The translations under genes and the position numbers were made by a program. A DNA stretch of 64,000 bases from DASYTH01 sp035762905 (lineage in GTDB: Bacteria; Actinomycetota; Actinomycetes; Mycobacteriales; Pseudonocardiaceae). Positions within the stretch are counted from its first letter, which is position 1, and each line of letters begins with the position of its first letter. The notes beneath the pieces were generated by a model that was not told the DNA's origin, made no database searches, and worked only from the letters and a program-made list of their open reading frames with translations. Of the stretch, positions 24,056-32,536 are shown piece after piece. The stretch lies in the NCBI RefSeq assembly GCF_035762905.1, contig NZ_DASUCC010000146.1, forward strand, positions 1-64,000. The letters are read 5' to 3'.

Positions 24056-24435
24056 GGGGCCTCCTTGGTCCGAGGTCAGGTCTCTGCAGGTCTGTCGTGC
24101 GGCCCGGGTGGCACGTGAGGCCCCCGACAGCATCGAACCCCGTCGCCTGTGGCGAACGGGGCCCGCATCCGACCGACCCCGGCGGCTCCGCCGGGACACC
24201 GTGACCTGCCGGACGAACCGGCATCGGCCACCGCGATCGGACCCGGCCACCTCAAGAGTGACCCGGGTGGGAGCGGGGGCTCCACTTTGCCGCCCCACAC
24301 GGGGGCAGGTCGCGTCGTTCAGGATATCAGACCGGTCGGCGCCGACACGCCCACCCACCGCCGCCGGCGCCGCCCGGATCACCGACACCGGGGCGCCCCG
24401 CTGGGCGGCCCCGCTGGGCGGCCCTGCTGCACTCC
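24056..24435 (-). promoter_or_regulatory. infC operon leader and promoter region
   Basis: No gene is supported here. On the minus strand a possible -10 TATCCT lies at about 24322-24327, which would give an untranslated leader of about 260 bases. Two stable hairpins lie in it: CCCGGCGG-CT-CCGCCGGG (24178-24195) and CCCCGTTCGCC-ACA-GGCGACGGGG (24138-24161). Long leaders before infC-rpmI-rplT are often sites of ribosomal-protein feedback or attenuation. I cannot assign it to a known RNA family by eye. Confidence 0.4.
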
Positions 24436-24483
24436 CGCTGGAACGCAACAACAGCAGTTGATCCCGGAGGGGCGGACTAGCGA
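24436..24483 (-). repeat. dispersed repeat, copy 2
   Basis: About 48 bp, nearly identical to 12436-12483 but on the opposite strand. It includes the stop codon of the response-regulator gene at 24477-24479 and extends into the infC upstream region. See the first copy for the shared sequence. Confidence 0.65.
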
Positions 24484-25160
24484 GGCGGGTGACTCCAGTG
24501 GAACCACAGTTCGGGCCGGCCGACCTGGCCGTACTGTAACCGGCGCACGGCGAACCCGTTGTCCGCGAGGTACTCCAGGTAGCGGCGGGCGGTCACCCGG
24601 GACACCCCGATCGCGTCGCTGGCCCCGCCGGCCGAAAGGCCGTCCCCGGCGCCGCGCAGCGCGGCGATCACCGCGTCCAGCGTCGGCGCGCTCATTCCCT
24701 TGGGCAGTGCGGGACTGTCCGGCCCGCGCAGCGTCGCCAACAAGCTGTCCACATCGGACTGACCGGCGACCTCGCCGGCATTGCCGGTGCCGGCGAGGAA
24801 CCGCGCGTAGCGCTCCAGCCGGTCCCGCATCGCGGCGAAGGTGAACGGCTTGAGCAGGTACTGCACCACGCCCGCGGACACCGCCGCCCGCACCACGGCG
24901 AGGTCGCGCGCGGAGGTCACCGCGATCACGTCGACCGCGTGCCCGGCCGCGCGCACCGCCCGGCACACGTCCAGCCCGTGCGCGTCCGGCAGGTAGAAGT
25001 CCAGCAGCAGCAGGTCCACCGCGCGCTGCCGCAGCGCCCGCAGCACCTCGGCGCCGGTGTGTACCACGCCGACCACCACGAAACCGGCAACCCGCTCCAC
25101 GTACTGCCGGTGTGCCTCCGCGGCGACCGGATCGTCCTCGACCACCAGCACCCGGATCAC
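24477..25160 (-). CDS. response regulator, CitB/DcuR type
   Basis: 227 residues. The receiver domain (1-120) has the acidic pocket in VVEDDPVA, the phospho-acceptor Asp in LLLLDFYLPDAHG, and the conserved Lys in QYLLKPFTF. The C-terminal DNA-binding domain (about 150-227) is a winged HTH with SRVTARRYLEYLADNGF, the CitB/DcuR/MalR pattern. It overlaps its sensor kinase by ATGA and lies beside the divergent dctA-like gene, so it probably controls dicarboxylate uptake. Confidence 0.93.
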   Translation of the reverse strand: MIRVLVVEDDPVAAEAHRQYVERVAGFVVVGVVHTGAEVLRALRQRAVDLLLLDFYLPDAHGLDVCRAVRAAGHAVDVIAVTSARDLAVVRAAVSAGVVQYLLKPFTFAAMRDRLERYARFLAGTGNAGEVAGQSDVDSLLATLRGPDSPALPKGMSAPTLDAVIAALRGAGDGLSAGGASDAIGVSRVTARRYLEYLADNGFAVRRLQYGQVGRPELWFHWSHPPR

Positions 25161-26737
25161 GACCGGACCCCGCTGGACACCGGCAGCCGCACCGTGAACA
25201 CGGCGCCGCCGTCGGCCCGCACCTCGATCGTGCCGCCGCCCCGCCGCACCGCCTGACCGACCAGGGCGAGCCCGAGGCCCCGCCCGGCGCCGGACTTGGT
25301 GGACCAGCCGCGGTGGAACAGGTCCTGCACCTGGTCGGGTTCGACGCCCGGTCCGTTGTCGGCCACCCGCAGCACCAGCTCCGCGCCGTCCACCCGCGCG
25401 GTCACGAACACCTGCGCCGGGCCGCCCGCCTCCAACGCGGCGTCCAGCGCGTTGTCGATCAGGTTGCCCAGGATGGTCACCACGTCCCGGGCGGCCACCG
25501 GATCCCCGTCCAGCACCGCGTCGTCGATCCCGGTGTCCTCGGTGATCACCAGTGTCGCGCCCCGCTCGCTGGCCTCCGCCGCCTTCCCGAGCAGCAGTGC
25601 GGCCAGCACCGGCTCGGCCACCGCGCCCACCACCCGGTCGGTCAGCCGCTGGGCGATCCGCAGCTCGGCCGTTGCGAACTCCACCGCCTCCCGGGTGCGG
25701 CCCAACTCCACCAGCGACACCACGGTGTGCAGCCGGTTGGCCGCCTCGTGCGCCTGGGAGCGCAGCGACTCGGCGAACCCGCGCACCGAGTTCAGCTCAC
25801 CGGTCAGCGCCAGCAGCTCGGTGTGGTCCCGCAGGGTCACCACGCTGCCGTGCACCCCGTCGCCGGCGTGCACCGGCGCCGAGTTGACCACCAACACCCT
25901 GCGGTCGGTCAGCCGGATCTCGTCGTGCGCCACCCGCGCACCGGACAGGCTGTGCACCAACGGCTCCGGCAGTCCGAGGTCGTCGATCCGCCGGCCCTCG
26001 ACCGGCCCGGCGAGGTCGAGCAGCGCCCGCGCCCCGTCGTTGCACAGGGCCACCCGGCGGTCCCGGTCGACCAGCAGCAGGCCCTCGTGCACCGCGTGCA
26101 GGATCGCCTCGTGGTAGGACAGCCTGCGGCCCAGCTCGGCCGGACCGAGCCCGTGCGTCTGGCGCCGCAGCCGCCGGCTGACCAGATAGGTCCCGGCGGT
26201 GCCGACCGCCAACGCCAGCACCGCCACGATGATCAGCGGCACCAGCCGGTCGCGCACCTTGCCGGCGATCGCGTTCAGCGTGATCCCGACGCTGACCAGC
26301 GCCACGATGTGCCGGTCCTGGTCGTAAACCGGCACCACCGCGCGCACCGACGGGCCCAGGGTCCCGGTGTAGGTCTCGGTCAGCGTCTCCCCGGCCAGCG
26401 CCCGGTCGGTGTGGCCGAGGAACTGCCCGCCGATCTGTTCCGGGTTGGGATGGGTGAACCGCCGTCCCTCGGTGTCCATCACCACGACGAAGTCCACCCC
26501 GGTGTCCACCCGGATCCGCTCGGCCAGCGGCTGCAGGATCGCCGTCGGGTCGGCCGTGCCGACCGCCTCGGTCACGGTCGGCTCGTCGGCGAACGTGCTG
26601 GCCACCGAGATCACCTTCTCCCTTGCGGAGTCCTCGGCGTGCCGCGCCACGTCCAGGTAGACGAACACCGCTCCGCCGGCGACCAGCAGGCTCACGATGA
26701 TCACCTGTAACACGAGCAACTGTCGGGCCAGGCTCAT
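25157..26737 (-). CDS. sensor histidine kinase, CitA/DcuS type
   Basis: 526 residues from the ATG at 26737. Layout: TM1 (LLVLQVIIVSLLVAGGAVFVYL), an extracytoplasmic PDC/Cache-type domain (about 40-165, with the RIRVDTGVDFVVVMDTEGRRFTHP strand typical of citrate/C4-dicarboxylate sensors), and TM2 (LVPLIIVAVLALAVGTAGTYLV). Then come a PAS domain (about 210-310), a SpoOB-type dimerisation helix with His in SQAHEAANRLHT, and a HATPase domain with NLIDNALDA, DNGPGV and GRGLGLALV. It phosphorylates the adjacent regulator. Confidence 0.94.
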   Translation of the reverse strand: MSLARQLLVLQVIIVSLLVAGGAVFVYLDVARHAEDSAREKVISVASTFADEPTVTEAVGTADPTAILQPLAERIRVDTGVDFVVVMDTEGRRFTHPNPEQIGGQFLGHTDRALAGETLTETYTGTLGPSVRAVVPVYDQDRHIVALVSVGITLNAIAGKVRDRLVPLIIVAVLALAVGTAGTYLVSRRLRRQTHGLGPAELGRRLSYHEAILHAVHEGLLLVDRDRRVALCNDGARALLDLAGPVEGRRIDDLGLPEPLVHSLSGARVAHDEIRLTDRRVLVVNSAPVHAGDGVHGSVVTLRDHTELLALTGELNSVRGFAESLRSQAHEAANRLHTVVSLVELGRTREAVEFATAELRIAQRLTDRVVGAVAEPVLAALLLGKAAEASERGATLVITEDTGIDDAVLDGDPVAARDVVTILGNLIDNALDAALEAGGPAQVFVTARVDGAELVLRVADNGPGVEPDQVQDLFHRGWSTKSGAGRGLGLALVGQAVRRGGGTIEVRADGGAVFTVRLPVSSGVRS

Positions 26738-26834
26738 CCCCACAGTGTGAACGAAATGAACACAACCGTGACCCCACGCTCGGTGGCGGGGATAGTGCGG
26801 ACCGGAGTCGCCGAATGTCGCGAGGAGGCGAACC

Positions 26835-28220
26835 ATGACCGCGAACGCCCAGCAGACCACGCAGAACCGGCGCCGGGATCGCACCCACTACCTCTACGTC
26901 GCGGTCATCGTGGCCGTGGTCGCCGGGATTCTGGTGGGCTGGCTGTTCCCCGAGTTCGGCAGAGCGATGCGGCCGCTGGGCCAGGGTTTCGTGAACCTGA
27001 TCCGAATGATGATCAGCCCGATCATCTTCTGCACGATCGTGCTCGGCATCGGGTCGGTGGCCAGGGCCACCAAGGTCGGCAAGGTGGGCACCCTGGCGAT
27101 CGGCTACTTCATGGTCATGTCCACCGTCGCGCTGATCATCGGCCTGGTGGTCGGCAACCTGCTGAGCCCCGGCGAGGGCCTCAACCTGACCGACGCGGCC
27201 CGGGCCCAGGGCGAGGCGCAGGCGGAGGGCTCCGAGAGCACCACCGAGTTCCTGCTCGGCATCATCCCGACCACGCTGCTCTCCGCGCTCACCGGCGACA
27301 GCGTGCTGCAGACCCTGCTGGTGGCGCTGCTGGTCGGGTTCGCCCTGCTGTCCCTCGGCAGCCACGGCAAGCCGATCCTGACCGTGATCGAGTACTTCCA
27401 GCGGCTGGTGTTCCGGATCCTGTCGATGATCATGTGGACCGCGCCGATCGGCGCGTTCGGGGCGATAGCAGCGGTGGTCGGCTCGACCGGGCTGGCCGCG
27501 CTGAAGAGCCTCGCGGTGATCATGCTCGGGTTCTACGCGACCTGCCTGGTGTTCGTGTTCGGCGTGCTCGGCTCGCTGCTCTGGGCGGTGGCCCGGGTCA
27601 ACATCCTTGCGCTGTTCCGGTACCTGAGCCGGGAGTTCCTGCTGATCCTGTCCACGTCCTCGTCCGAGGTGGCGCTGCCCCGGCTGATCGCCAAGATGCA
27701 GCACTTCGGCGTCGGCCGGACCACGGTCGGCATCACGGTGCCGACCGGGTACTCGTTCAACCTGGACGGCACGGCGATCTACCTGACCATGGCCACGCTG
27801 TTCATCGCCGAGGCGACCGGATCTCCGCTGTCCGCGGGCGAGCAGATAAGCCTGCTGGTGTTCATGATCATCGCGTCGAAGGGCGCTGCGGGGGTGACCG
27901 GGGCGGGCCTGGCCACGCTGGCCGGCGGGCTGCAGGCGCACCGGCCGGACCTGGTCGAGGGGGTCGGGCTGATCGTCGGGATCGACCGGTTCATGTCCGA
28001 GGCCCGGGCGCTGACCAACTTCGCCGGCAACTCGGTGGCCACGGTGCTGGTCGGGGTGTGGACCCAGGAGTTCGACCGGGAGCAGGCCAGCCGGGTGCTC
28101 TCCGGAGAGGATCCGTTCGACGAGACCACCATGCTCGACGAGCCCGACGACGACGCGGATCGGCAGGCCACAGCGGACGCGGATCGCGCGAGCGAATCCG
28201 CGCCCGCGGCCAGGGGGTAA
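26835..28220 (+). CDS. dctA: C4-dicarboxylate:cation symporter, DctA-like (DAACS family)
   Basis: 461-residue polytopic membrane transporter with about eight hydrophobic segments plus re-entrant loops. Family signatures are LGQGFVNLIRMMISPIIFCTIVLGI near the N-terminus, the serine-rich re-entrant loop ILSTSSSEVALPRLI, and PTGYSFNLDGTAIYLTMATLF, which carries substrate and cation contacts. It likely imports succinate, malate or fumarate. GAGGAGG precedes the ATG. It is divergent from the CitA/DcuS-type sensor kinase with 97 bases between, so induction by that system is likely. The Asp/Glu-rich tail after about residue 425 is probably disordered. Confidence 0.9.
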   Translation: MTANAQQTTQNRRRDRTHYLYVAVIVAVVAGILVGWLFPEFGRAMRPLGQGFVNLIRMMISPIIFCTIVLGIGSVARATKVGKVGTLAIGYFMVMSTVALIIGLVVGNLLSPGEGLNLTDAARAQGEAQAEGSESTTEFLLGIIPTTLLSALTGDSVLQTLLVALLVGFALLSLGSHGKPILTVIEYFQRLVFRILSMIMWTAPIGAFGAIAAVVGSTGLAALKSLAVIMLGFYATCLVFVFGVLGSLLWAVARVNILALFRYLSREFLLILSTSSSEVALPRLIAKMQHFGVGRTTVGITVPTGYSFNLDGTAIYLTMATLFIAEATGSPLSAGEQISLLVFMIIASKGAAGVTGAGLATLAGGLQAHRPDLVEGVGLIVGIDRFMSEARALTNFAGNSVATVLVGVWTQEFDREQASRVLSGEDPFDETTMLDEPDDDADRQATADADRASESAPAARG

Positions 28221-28222
28221 GA

Positions 28223-28270
28223 GGATGTAGTGGACTTCTCCGCCGTCCCTCGGAGAAGTCCACTACATCC
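28223..28270. terminator. bidirectional terminator between dctA and the acyl-CoA synthetase
   Basis: A perfect 20-bp inverted repeat (left arm GGATGTAGTGGACTTCTCCG, 28223-28242; right arm 28251-28270) closes an 8-base loop between convergent genes. Confidence 0.85.
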
Positions 28271-28290
28271 GCCTCGCGGGTGCCGCGCGG

Positions 28291-29925
28291 TCAGTCCTGT
28301 TCCAGGACAGTGACCTCCAGGGTGCCGTCGGTGTAGCGGCGGCGCAGTTCCTTCTTGTCGAACTTGCCGACGCTGGTCTTGGGCACCTGCGGGATCACGC
28401 TCCACCGCTCCGGAACCTGCCACCAGTCGACCCGGCCGGCCAGGAAATCGCGCAGCTCGGCCAGATCCGCCCGGCGACCCTCCAGGAACACCACCGCGGC
28501 CAGCGGGCGCTCGTGCCAGCGCACATCCGGCACGCCGATCACGGCCGCCTCGGCCACCGCCGGATGGGTCATCAGCTGGCTCTCCAGCTCCACCGACGAG
28601 ATCCACTCGTCGCCCGAGCGGATCACGTCCTTGGCCCGGTCGGTCAGGGTCAGGAACCCGTCCGGGGTGAGCGCGCCGATGTCGCCGGTGCGCAACCAGC
28701 CGCCGGCGAACCGGTTCGTCGCGTCCCGGTCGGACTCCTCCGGCCGGTAGTACCCGCTGGCGATCCACGGCCCGCGGATCTCCAGTTCCCCGACGCTCTT
28801 CCCGTCGTGCGGCACCGGCCGGCCGTCCGCGCCGACCAGCCGCGCCTCCAGCGACGGCAGCAGCCGGCCCTGGCTGATCCGGTACGGCCAGGCGTCCTCC
28901 CCGACCGCGGCCGGCGGCGGGTGCGCCACCATCGCGATCGGCGACGTCTCGGTCATTCCCCAGCCCTGCACCACCCGGACCCCGTGCCGCTCCTCGAACT
29001 CGCGCATCAGCGCCGGCGGGCACGCCGCCCCGCCGGCCAGCACCTGGCGCAGCGAGGACAGGTCGGCCGGGTGCGAACGCAGGTGCTCGAGCAGGCCGGA
29101 CCACGTGGTGCTCACCGCCGCCGCCACGGTCGGCCGCTCCCGCTCGATCATCGCCACCAGCGACTCCGGCTGCAGGAACCGGTCCGGCAGCACCTGCCCG
29201 GCCCCGGCGAGGAACGCCGCGTACGGCGTCCCCCAGGCGTTGACGTGGTACATCGGCACCACCGGCAGCAGCCGGTCCGCCGGGCTCATGCCGTGCGCGG
29301 CCGGCGTGTTCACCGCGATGCTGTGCAGGAAGATCGACCGGTGGCTGTACGCCACGCCCTTCGGCTCCCCGGTGGTGCCGCTGGTGTAGCACAGCGACGC
29401 GGCGTCGTGCTCGTCCGGCTCGGCCCACTCGAAGTGCTCGGACTGCGCGGCCAGCAGCTCCTCGTAGTCGTGGGTGAGCCTGCCGGCGCTGCGGGTGGCC
29501 GCCGGCCGTCCGCCGCCGACCACCACCACGTGCTCCACGGTGGGCAGCTCCGGGAGCAGCTCGGCGAACCGGGGCAACGCGGTCTCGTTGACCAGGATCA
29601 CCCGGTCCTCGGCGTGGTTGATCGTGTACACCAGCTGGTGCTTGGAGAATCGCAGGTTGATCGTGTGCAGCACCGCGCCCATCGCCGGCACCGCCAGGTA
29701 GGCCTCCAGATGCTCGACGTTGTTCCACATGAACGTGCCGACCCGATGGTCCCCGGTCACCCCGAGCGAGCGCAGCGCGCCGGCCAGCCGGGCGCAGCGG
29801 GCGCCCACCTCGCCGTAGGAGCGGTACCGCGCCGAGGTCCCGGCCCAGGTCGCCACCCGGGCGTCGGCGTGCACGGTCGAGCCGTAGCGCAGCATCCGCG
29901 CCACGGTCAGCGGGGCGTCCTGCAT
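28291..29925 (-). CDS. long/medium-chain fatty-acyl-CoA synthetase
   Basis: 544-residue adenylate-forming enzyme (ANL superfamily). The P-loop-like motif is YTSGTTGEPKGVAYSHRS, the A5 region is GWGMTETSP, the A7/A8 region GGWLRTGDIG and LTDRAKDVIRSGDEWISS, and the catalytic Lys lies in VPKTSVGKFDKKELRR near the C-terminus. It activates fatty acids to acyl-CoA via acyl-AMP. The ATG at 29925 is chosen; it begins eight bases after the PucR-type regulator stop, suggesting one operon. Confidence 0.93.
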   Translation of the reverse strand: MQDAPLTVARMLRYGSTVHADARVATWAGTSARYRSYGEVGARCARLAGALRSLGVTGDHRVGTFMWNNVEHLEAYLAVPAMGAVLHTINLRFSKHQLVYTINHAEDRVILVNETALPRFAELLPELPTVEHVVVVGGGRPAATRSAGRLTHDYEELLAAQSEHFEWAEPDEHDAASLCYTSGTTGEPKGVAYSHRSIFLHSIAVNTPAAHGMSPADRLLPVVPMYHVNAWGTPYAAFLAGAGQVLPDRFLQPESLVAMIERERPTVAAAVSTTWSGLLEHLRSHPADLSSLRQVLAGGAACPPALMREFEERHGVRVVQGWGMTETSPIAMVAHPPPAAVGEDAWPYRISQGRLLPSLEARLVGADGRPVPHDGKSVGELEIRGPWIASGYYRPEESDRDATNRFAGGWLRTGDIGALTPDGFLTLTDRAKDVIRSGDEWISSVELESQLMTHPAVAEAAVIGVPDVRWHERPLAAVVFLEGRRADLAELRDFLAGRVDWWQVPERWSVIPQVPKTSVGKFDKKELRRRYTDGTLEVTVLEQD

Positions 29926-29933
29926 CGTGCTTC

Positions 29934-31163
29934 TCACCGCGGCCGGCCCTCGCCCCGGCCCCGGCCCAGCTCCCACGCGGTCAGCGCGAGCGAGACGGCC
30001 ACGAACGTCGCCCGGCCCTTGAGCGGGCGGCCGAGCAGGCTCTCCAACCGGTTGAGCCGGTTCAGCACCGTGTTGCGGTGGCAGTACAGCCGGGTCGCGG
30101 TGTGCGCCACCGAGCAGTTGGTGTCAATCCACACGGCGAGGGTGGTGAGCAGGTAGTGGCCCTCCTTGCCGGGCAGGTCCAGCACCGGGCCGAGCAGCTC
30201 GCGGACCAGCATGTCGGCCAGGTCCGGGGAGCGCACCAGCAGCGCCTCGGGCAGGTGGTCCTCCAGGATGGCCAGCCCGGGCTTGCCGGCCGGCAGCGTG
30301 GCCATCGCGACCGATGCGAACTGGTAGGCCTCGTCGACCTGACCGAGGCCGGACACCACCGGACCGATCCCGCCGCGGCCGCGCATCGCCGGTCGCAACC
30401 GGCGCAGCGCCGCGTCCTGGCCGGCCCGCTCCAGCGCCACCAGGCCGACCAGCAGCTCGCCGCTGACCTGCCAGACCGACCGGAACCCGCCCGCGGCCAG
30501 CGTCTCGGCCGGCATCTCCACTCCGGGCCGCCCGCTGGACGTGGGTTCCACGGTGACCACCAGGTACGGGCTGTCCGCCGGGAGTTCCAGCTTGAGCGCC
30601 GCCTCCTCGGCGAAGCCGCCGTCCCGGCCGCGGCCGCGGAGCAGCTCGTCCACCATCACCCGGCGGCGTTGCTCGGCCATCCGCAGCAGCTCCAGCTCGG
30701 TGCGGTGGTAGTGGTAGCAGGTGGCGAACTCGGCCGAGACCTCGTCCACGGTCAGCCACAGCGCGCCGGCCAGGTCGACCAGCTCGGGCTCGCCGCGGCC
30801 GGCCGCGCAGCCGGCCAGCTCCTGCCACAGCGCCAGCCCGCCAAGCCGGTAGGAACGCAGCAGCGAGTCCAGCGGGATGCCGCGCTCGGCCGCCCGCCGC
30901 GCGCTCGCTCGCACCACCGCCATCGGCTCGCGCTCCGTGGTCAGGTCACCGGCCAGCAATCGCAGCACGGACTCGGCGTTGTCCCGGCAGGTGCGGCGCA
31001 GATCCGGCAGCGACACCAGCGCGTTGTCCAGGTAGGCGGAGTTCTTCGCCACGATGTGTGAGACCCAGCGCTCGGCGATCGCGTCCAGCCGCTCGCGCAG
31101 CGCCGCGACGAGTCCGGCTGACTCGATGGGCACCGCGCCGGCGGCAGGCTCGACCGTCACCAT
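29934..31163 (-). CDS. PucR-type transcriptional regulator (CdaR/PucR C-terminal HTH)
   Basis: 409 residues. An N-terminal helical RsbRD-like sensor region (about 20-180) is followed by a middle GGDEF-like/CdaR-type region and a C-terminal PucR HTH with TLAVWIDTNCSVAHTATRLYCHRNTVLNRLNRLESLLG, the family signature. No receiver domain or enzyme motif. It precedes the acyl-CoA synthetase in the same operon and probably regulates it, though the effector is unknown. Confidence 0.9.
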   Translation of the reverse strand: MVTVEPAAGAVPIESAGLVAALRERLDAIAERWVSHIVAKNSAYLDNALVSLPDLRRTCRDNAESVLRLLAGDLTTEREPMAVVRASARRAAERGIPLDSLLRSYRLGGLALWQELAGCAAGRGEPELVDLAGALWLTVDEVSAEFATCYHYHRTELELLRMAEQRRRVMVDELLRGRGRDGGFAEEAALKLELPADSPYLVVTVEPTSSGRPGVEMPAETLAAGGFRSVWQVSGELLVGLVALERAGQDAALRRLRPAMRGRGGIGPVVSGLGQVDEAYQFASVAMATLPAGKPGLAILEDHLPEALLVRSPDLADMLVRELLGPVLDLPGKEGHYLLTTLAVWIDTNCSVAHTATRLYCHRNTVLNRLNRLESLLGRPLKGRATFVAVSLALTAWELGRGRGEGRPR

Positions 31164-31218
31164 GAAGTCACGATGCTCGATTTGACCCCGAACAGCAAGG
31201 ATGGCGGGGGGTCAACGG

Positions 31219-31233
31219 TGTGCACTGCGCACA
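31219..31233 (-). promoter_or_regulatory. possible operator upstream of the PucR-type gene
   Basis: TGTGC-ACTGC-GCACA, a perfect 5-bp inverted repeat with a 5-base centre, lies 56 bases upstream of the regulator start in the otherwise empty gap 31164-31270. It could be an autoregulatory site; the evidence is position and symmetry only. Confidence 0.25.
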
Positions 31234-31270
31234 AGCGACGAGCGGTCGAATTGAGCGTTACCACCAGTGA

Positions 31271-31729
31271 TCACGCGGTGTCCGGGCCGGCCAGGTAACG
31301 GCGCAGCCCGCGCTGGCCCCGGCGCATCATCGCGGCGTGGTTGGCCCGGAACAGCGGGCGGGCGACCGGGGCGAGCCGGCGCAGCAGCGACTTGTTGACC
31401 ACGACCCGCTGCGAGATCGCCAGCGTGGCCGGACCGGCGCCGCCGGCGGCGACCACCCCTTCGCAGTAACCCGCCAGATCGCCGGACAGGTCCACGCGCA
31501 GCCGCCCGGCCCGCTCGTCCTGTTCGACCCGGTGCAGCCGGAACACCAGCGCGTAAGGGAGCACGGCCCGGCAGGTCAGCTCGGCGGTGTCCTCGTCCAC
31601 CCGGTGCACCGACCGGACGTCCGGCCACCAGCGGGGGTAGTTGGTCAGGTCGACCAGGGCGCCGAACAGCCGGGCCGCCGCCACCTCGACCGACCACACG
31701 TTGCGGAACCGGTACTCGTGTAACGACAC
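31271..31729 (-). CDS. SRPBCC (START-like) family protein
   Basis: 152 residues from a GTG one base after the anti-sigma stop. The SRPBCC/polyketide-cyclase pattern is seen in the N-terminal strand HEYRFRNVWSV, the LVDLTNYPRWWPDVRSVHRVDED segment and the C-terminal long helix LARRPLFRANHAAMMRRG-type region. It probably binds a hydrophobic ligand; the ligand is unknown. It appears to be the last gene of the sigma/anti-sigma operon. Confidence 0.8.
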   Translation of the reverse strand: MSLHEYRFRNVWSVEVAAARLFGALVDLTNYPRWWPDVRSVHRVDEDTAELTCRAVLPYALVFRLHRVEQDERAGRLRVDLSGDLAGYCEGVVAAGGAGPATLAISQRVVVNKSLLRRLAPVARPLFRANHAAMMRRGQRGLRRYLAGPDTA

Positions 31730-31730
31730 C

Positions 31731-32438
31731 TCAGACCGGTACCGACACGAACTTCTTGCCGCTGGTGGTGACCACGTCGACGGAGACCACGTCGTCCGCC
31801 TTGACCAGGGCCGAGCCGTCCAGCGTCGTGCCCTCGCGGGCACCCTTCTCGGACACCAGCCAGCCGCCGACCAGCACCGGCGACCCGGACCGCGGCACCA
31901 CGTACAGCTCACAGGGCTCGCCCTGCGGGATGTCCCGGGCGACGACGTGCACCCGCACCCACCCCTCCTGCGGGGTCACGTCCACGGCGAGCTTCGCCCC
32001 GGTGGTCGCGTCGGTCGCCTCCGCGTGCACGGCGTTGGCGGCAATCGTGGGTCCAGGTGCGGTCTGCCGGCCGACCAGGTATCCGGCGCCGAGGGCCACG
32101 CCGACCAGCACCACGAACGAGGCGGCGACCAGCGCCAGCCGGCGGCCGGGCGAGCTTCGCTGGATCTGTGTCGGAGTCGCGGCCGCGCGCTTGCCGTGCT
32201 CGGTGCGGGCCGCCCGGATGGTGCGCTGCAGCAGCAGGTCGCTCTCCGGCGGGCCGTCCAGGAAGGCTTCCGAGGGCACGTCGTCCATGGCGGCGCGCAG
32301 GTCGACAAGGTCGGCGATCTCGCGGCGGCATTCGAGGCAGCCGGCGATGTGGTCGTGCACGATCTGGGCCTCGCGGGCGTCCAGGACGCCGAGGGCATAG
32401 GCGCCGAGCAGCGAGCGGTCATGCTCAACCGAACTCAT
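31731..32438 (-). CDS. anti-sigma factor, zinc-finger (ZAS) type
   Basis: 235 residues. The N-terminal anti-sigma domain has the zinc-binding HxxxCxxC motif in HDHIAGCLEC. One transmembrane helix (LALVAASFVVLVGVALGAGYLV) is at about residues 100-125. The extracytoplasmic anti-sigma-K-like domain includes AVDVTPQEGWVRVHVVARD and GSPVLVGGWLV. The ATG at 32438 overlaps the stop of the tiny ORF before it (ATGA). It should hold the adjacent ECF sigma factor at the membrane until a surface or redox signal arrives, as in SigL/RslA of mycobacteria. Confidence 0.92.
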   Translation of the reverse strand: MSSVEHDRSLLGAYALGVLDAREAQIVHDHIAGCLECRREIADLVDLRAAMDDVPSEAFLDGPPESDLLLQRTIRAARTEHGKRAAATPTQIQRSSPGRRLALVAASFVVLVGVALGAGYLVGRQTAPGPTIAANAVHAEATDATTGAKLAVDVTPQEGWVRVHVVARDIPQGEPCELYVVPRSGSPVLVGGWLVSEKGAREGTTLDGSALVKADDVVSVDVVTTSGKKFVSVPV

Positions 32439-32536
32439 CGGATCCGCACCTCGCAAGCTCGGTGCTGCTCGACCCCGCCGCCTCGCAGGCTCGGCCGCGG
32501 GGCAGTGCTCATCGGTTCGCTCGCAAGCTCGCTCAT
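32435..32536 (-). CDS. possible 33-residue coupled microprotein between sigma and anti-sigma
   Basis: The ATG at 32536 overlaps the sigma stop (ATGA) and the TGA at 32435-32437 overlaps the anti-sigma ATG (ATGA), giving an uninterrupted 33-residue frame (starts MSELASEPMSTAPRPSLRGG). It could be a real peptide or simply a bridge that carries ribosomes from sigma to anti-sigma. The DNA contains three copies of a GAGCYTGCGAG-type motif, so it may instead be repetitive filler that happens to be open. No known domain. Confidence 0.35.
   Translation of the reverse strand: MSELASEPMSTAPRPSLRGGGVEQHRACEVRIR

Noticed and set aside
24056..24451. Long upstream extension of the infC frame
   Set aside because: Not IF-3-like and covers the leader hairpins; the ATC with AAGGAGG gives the correct length and N-terminus.
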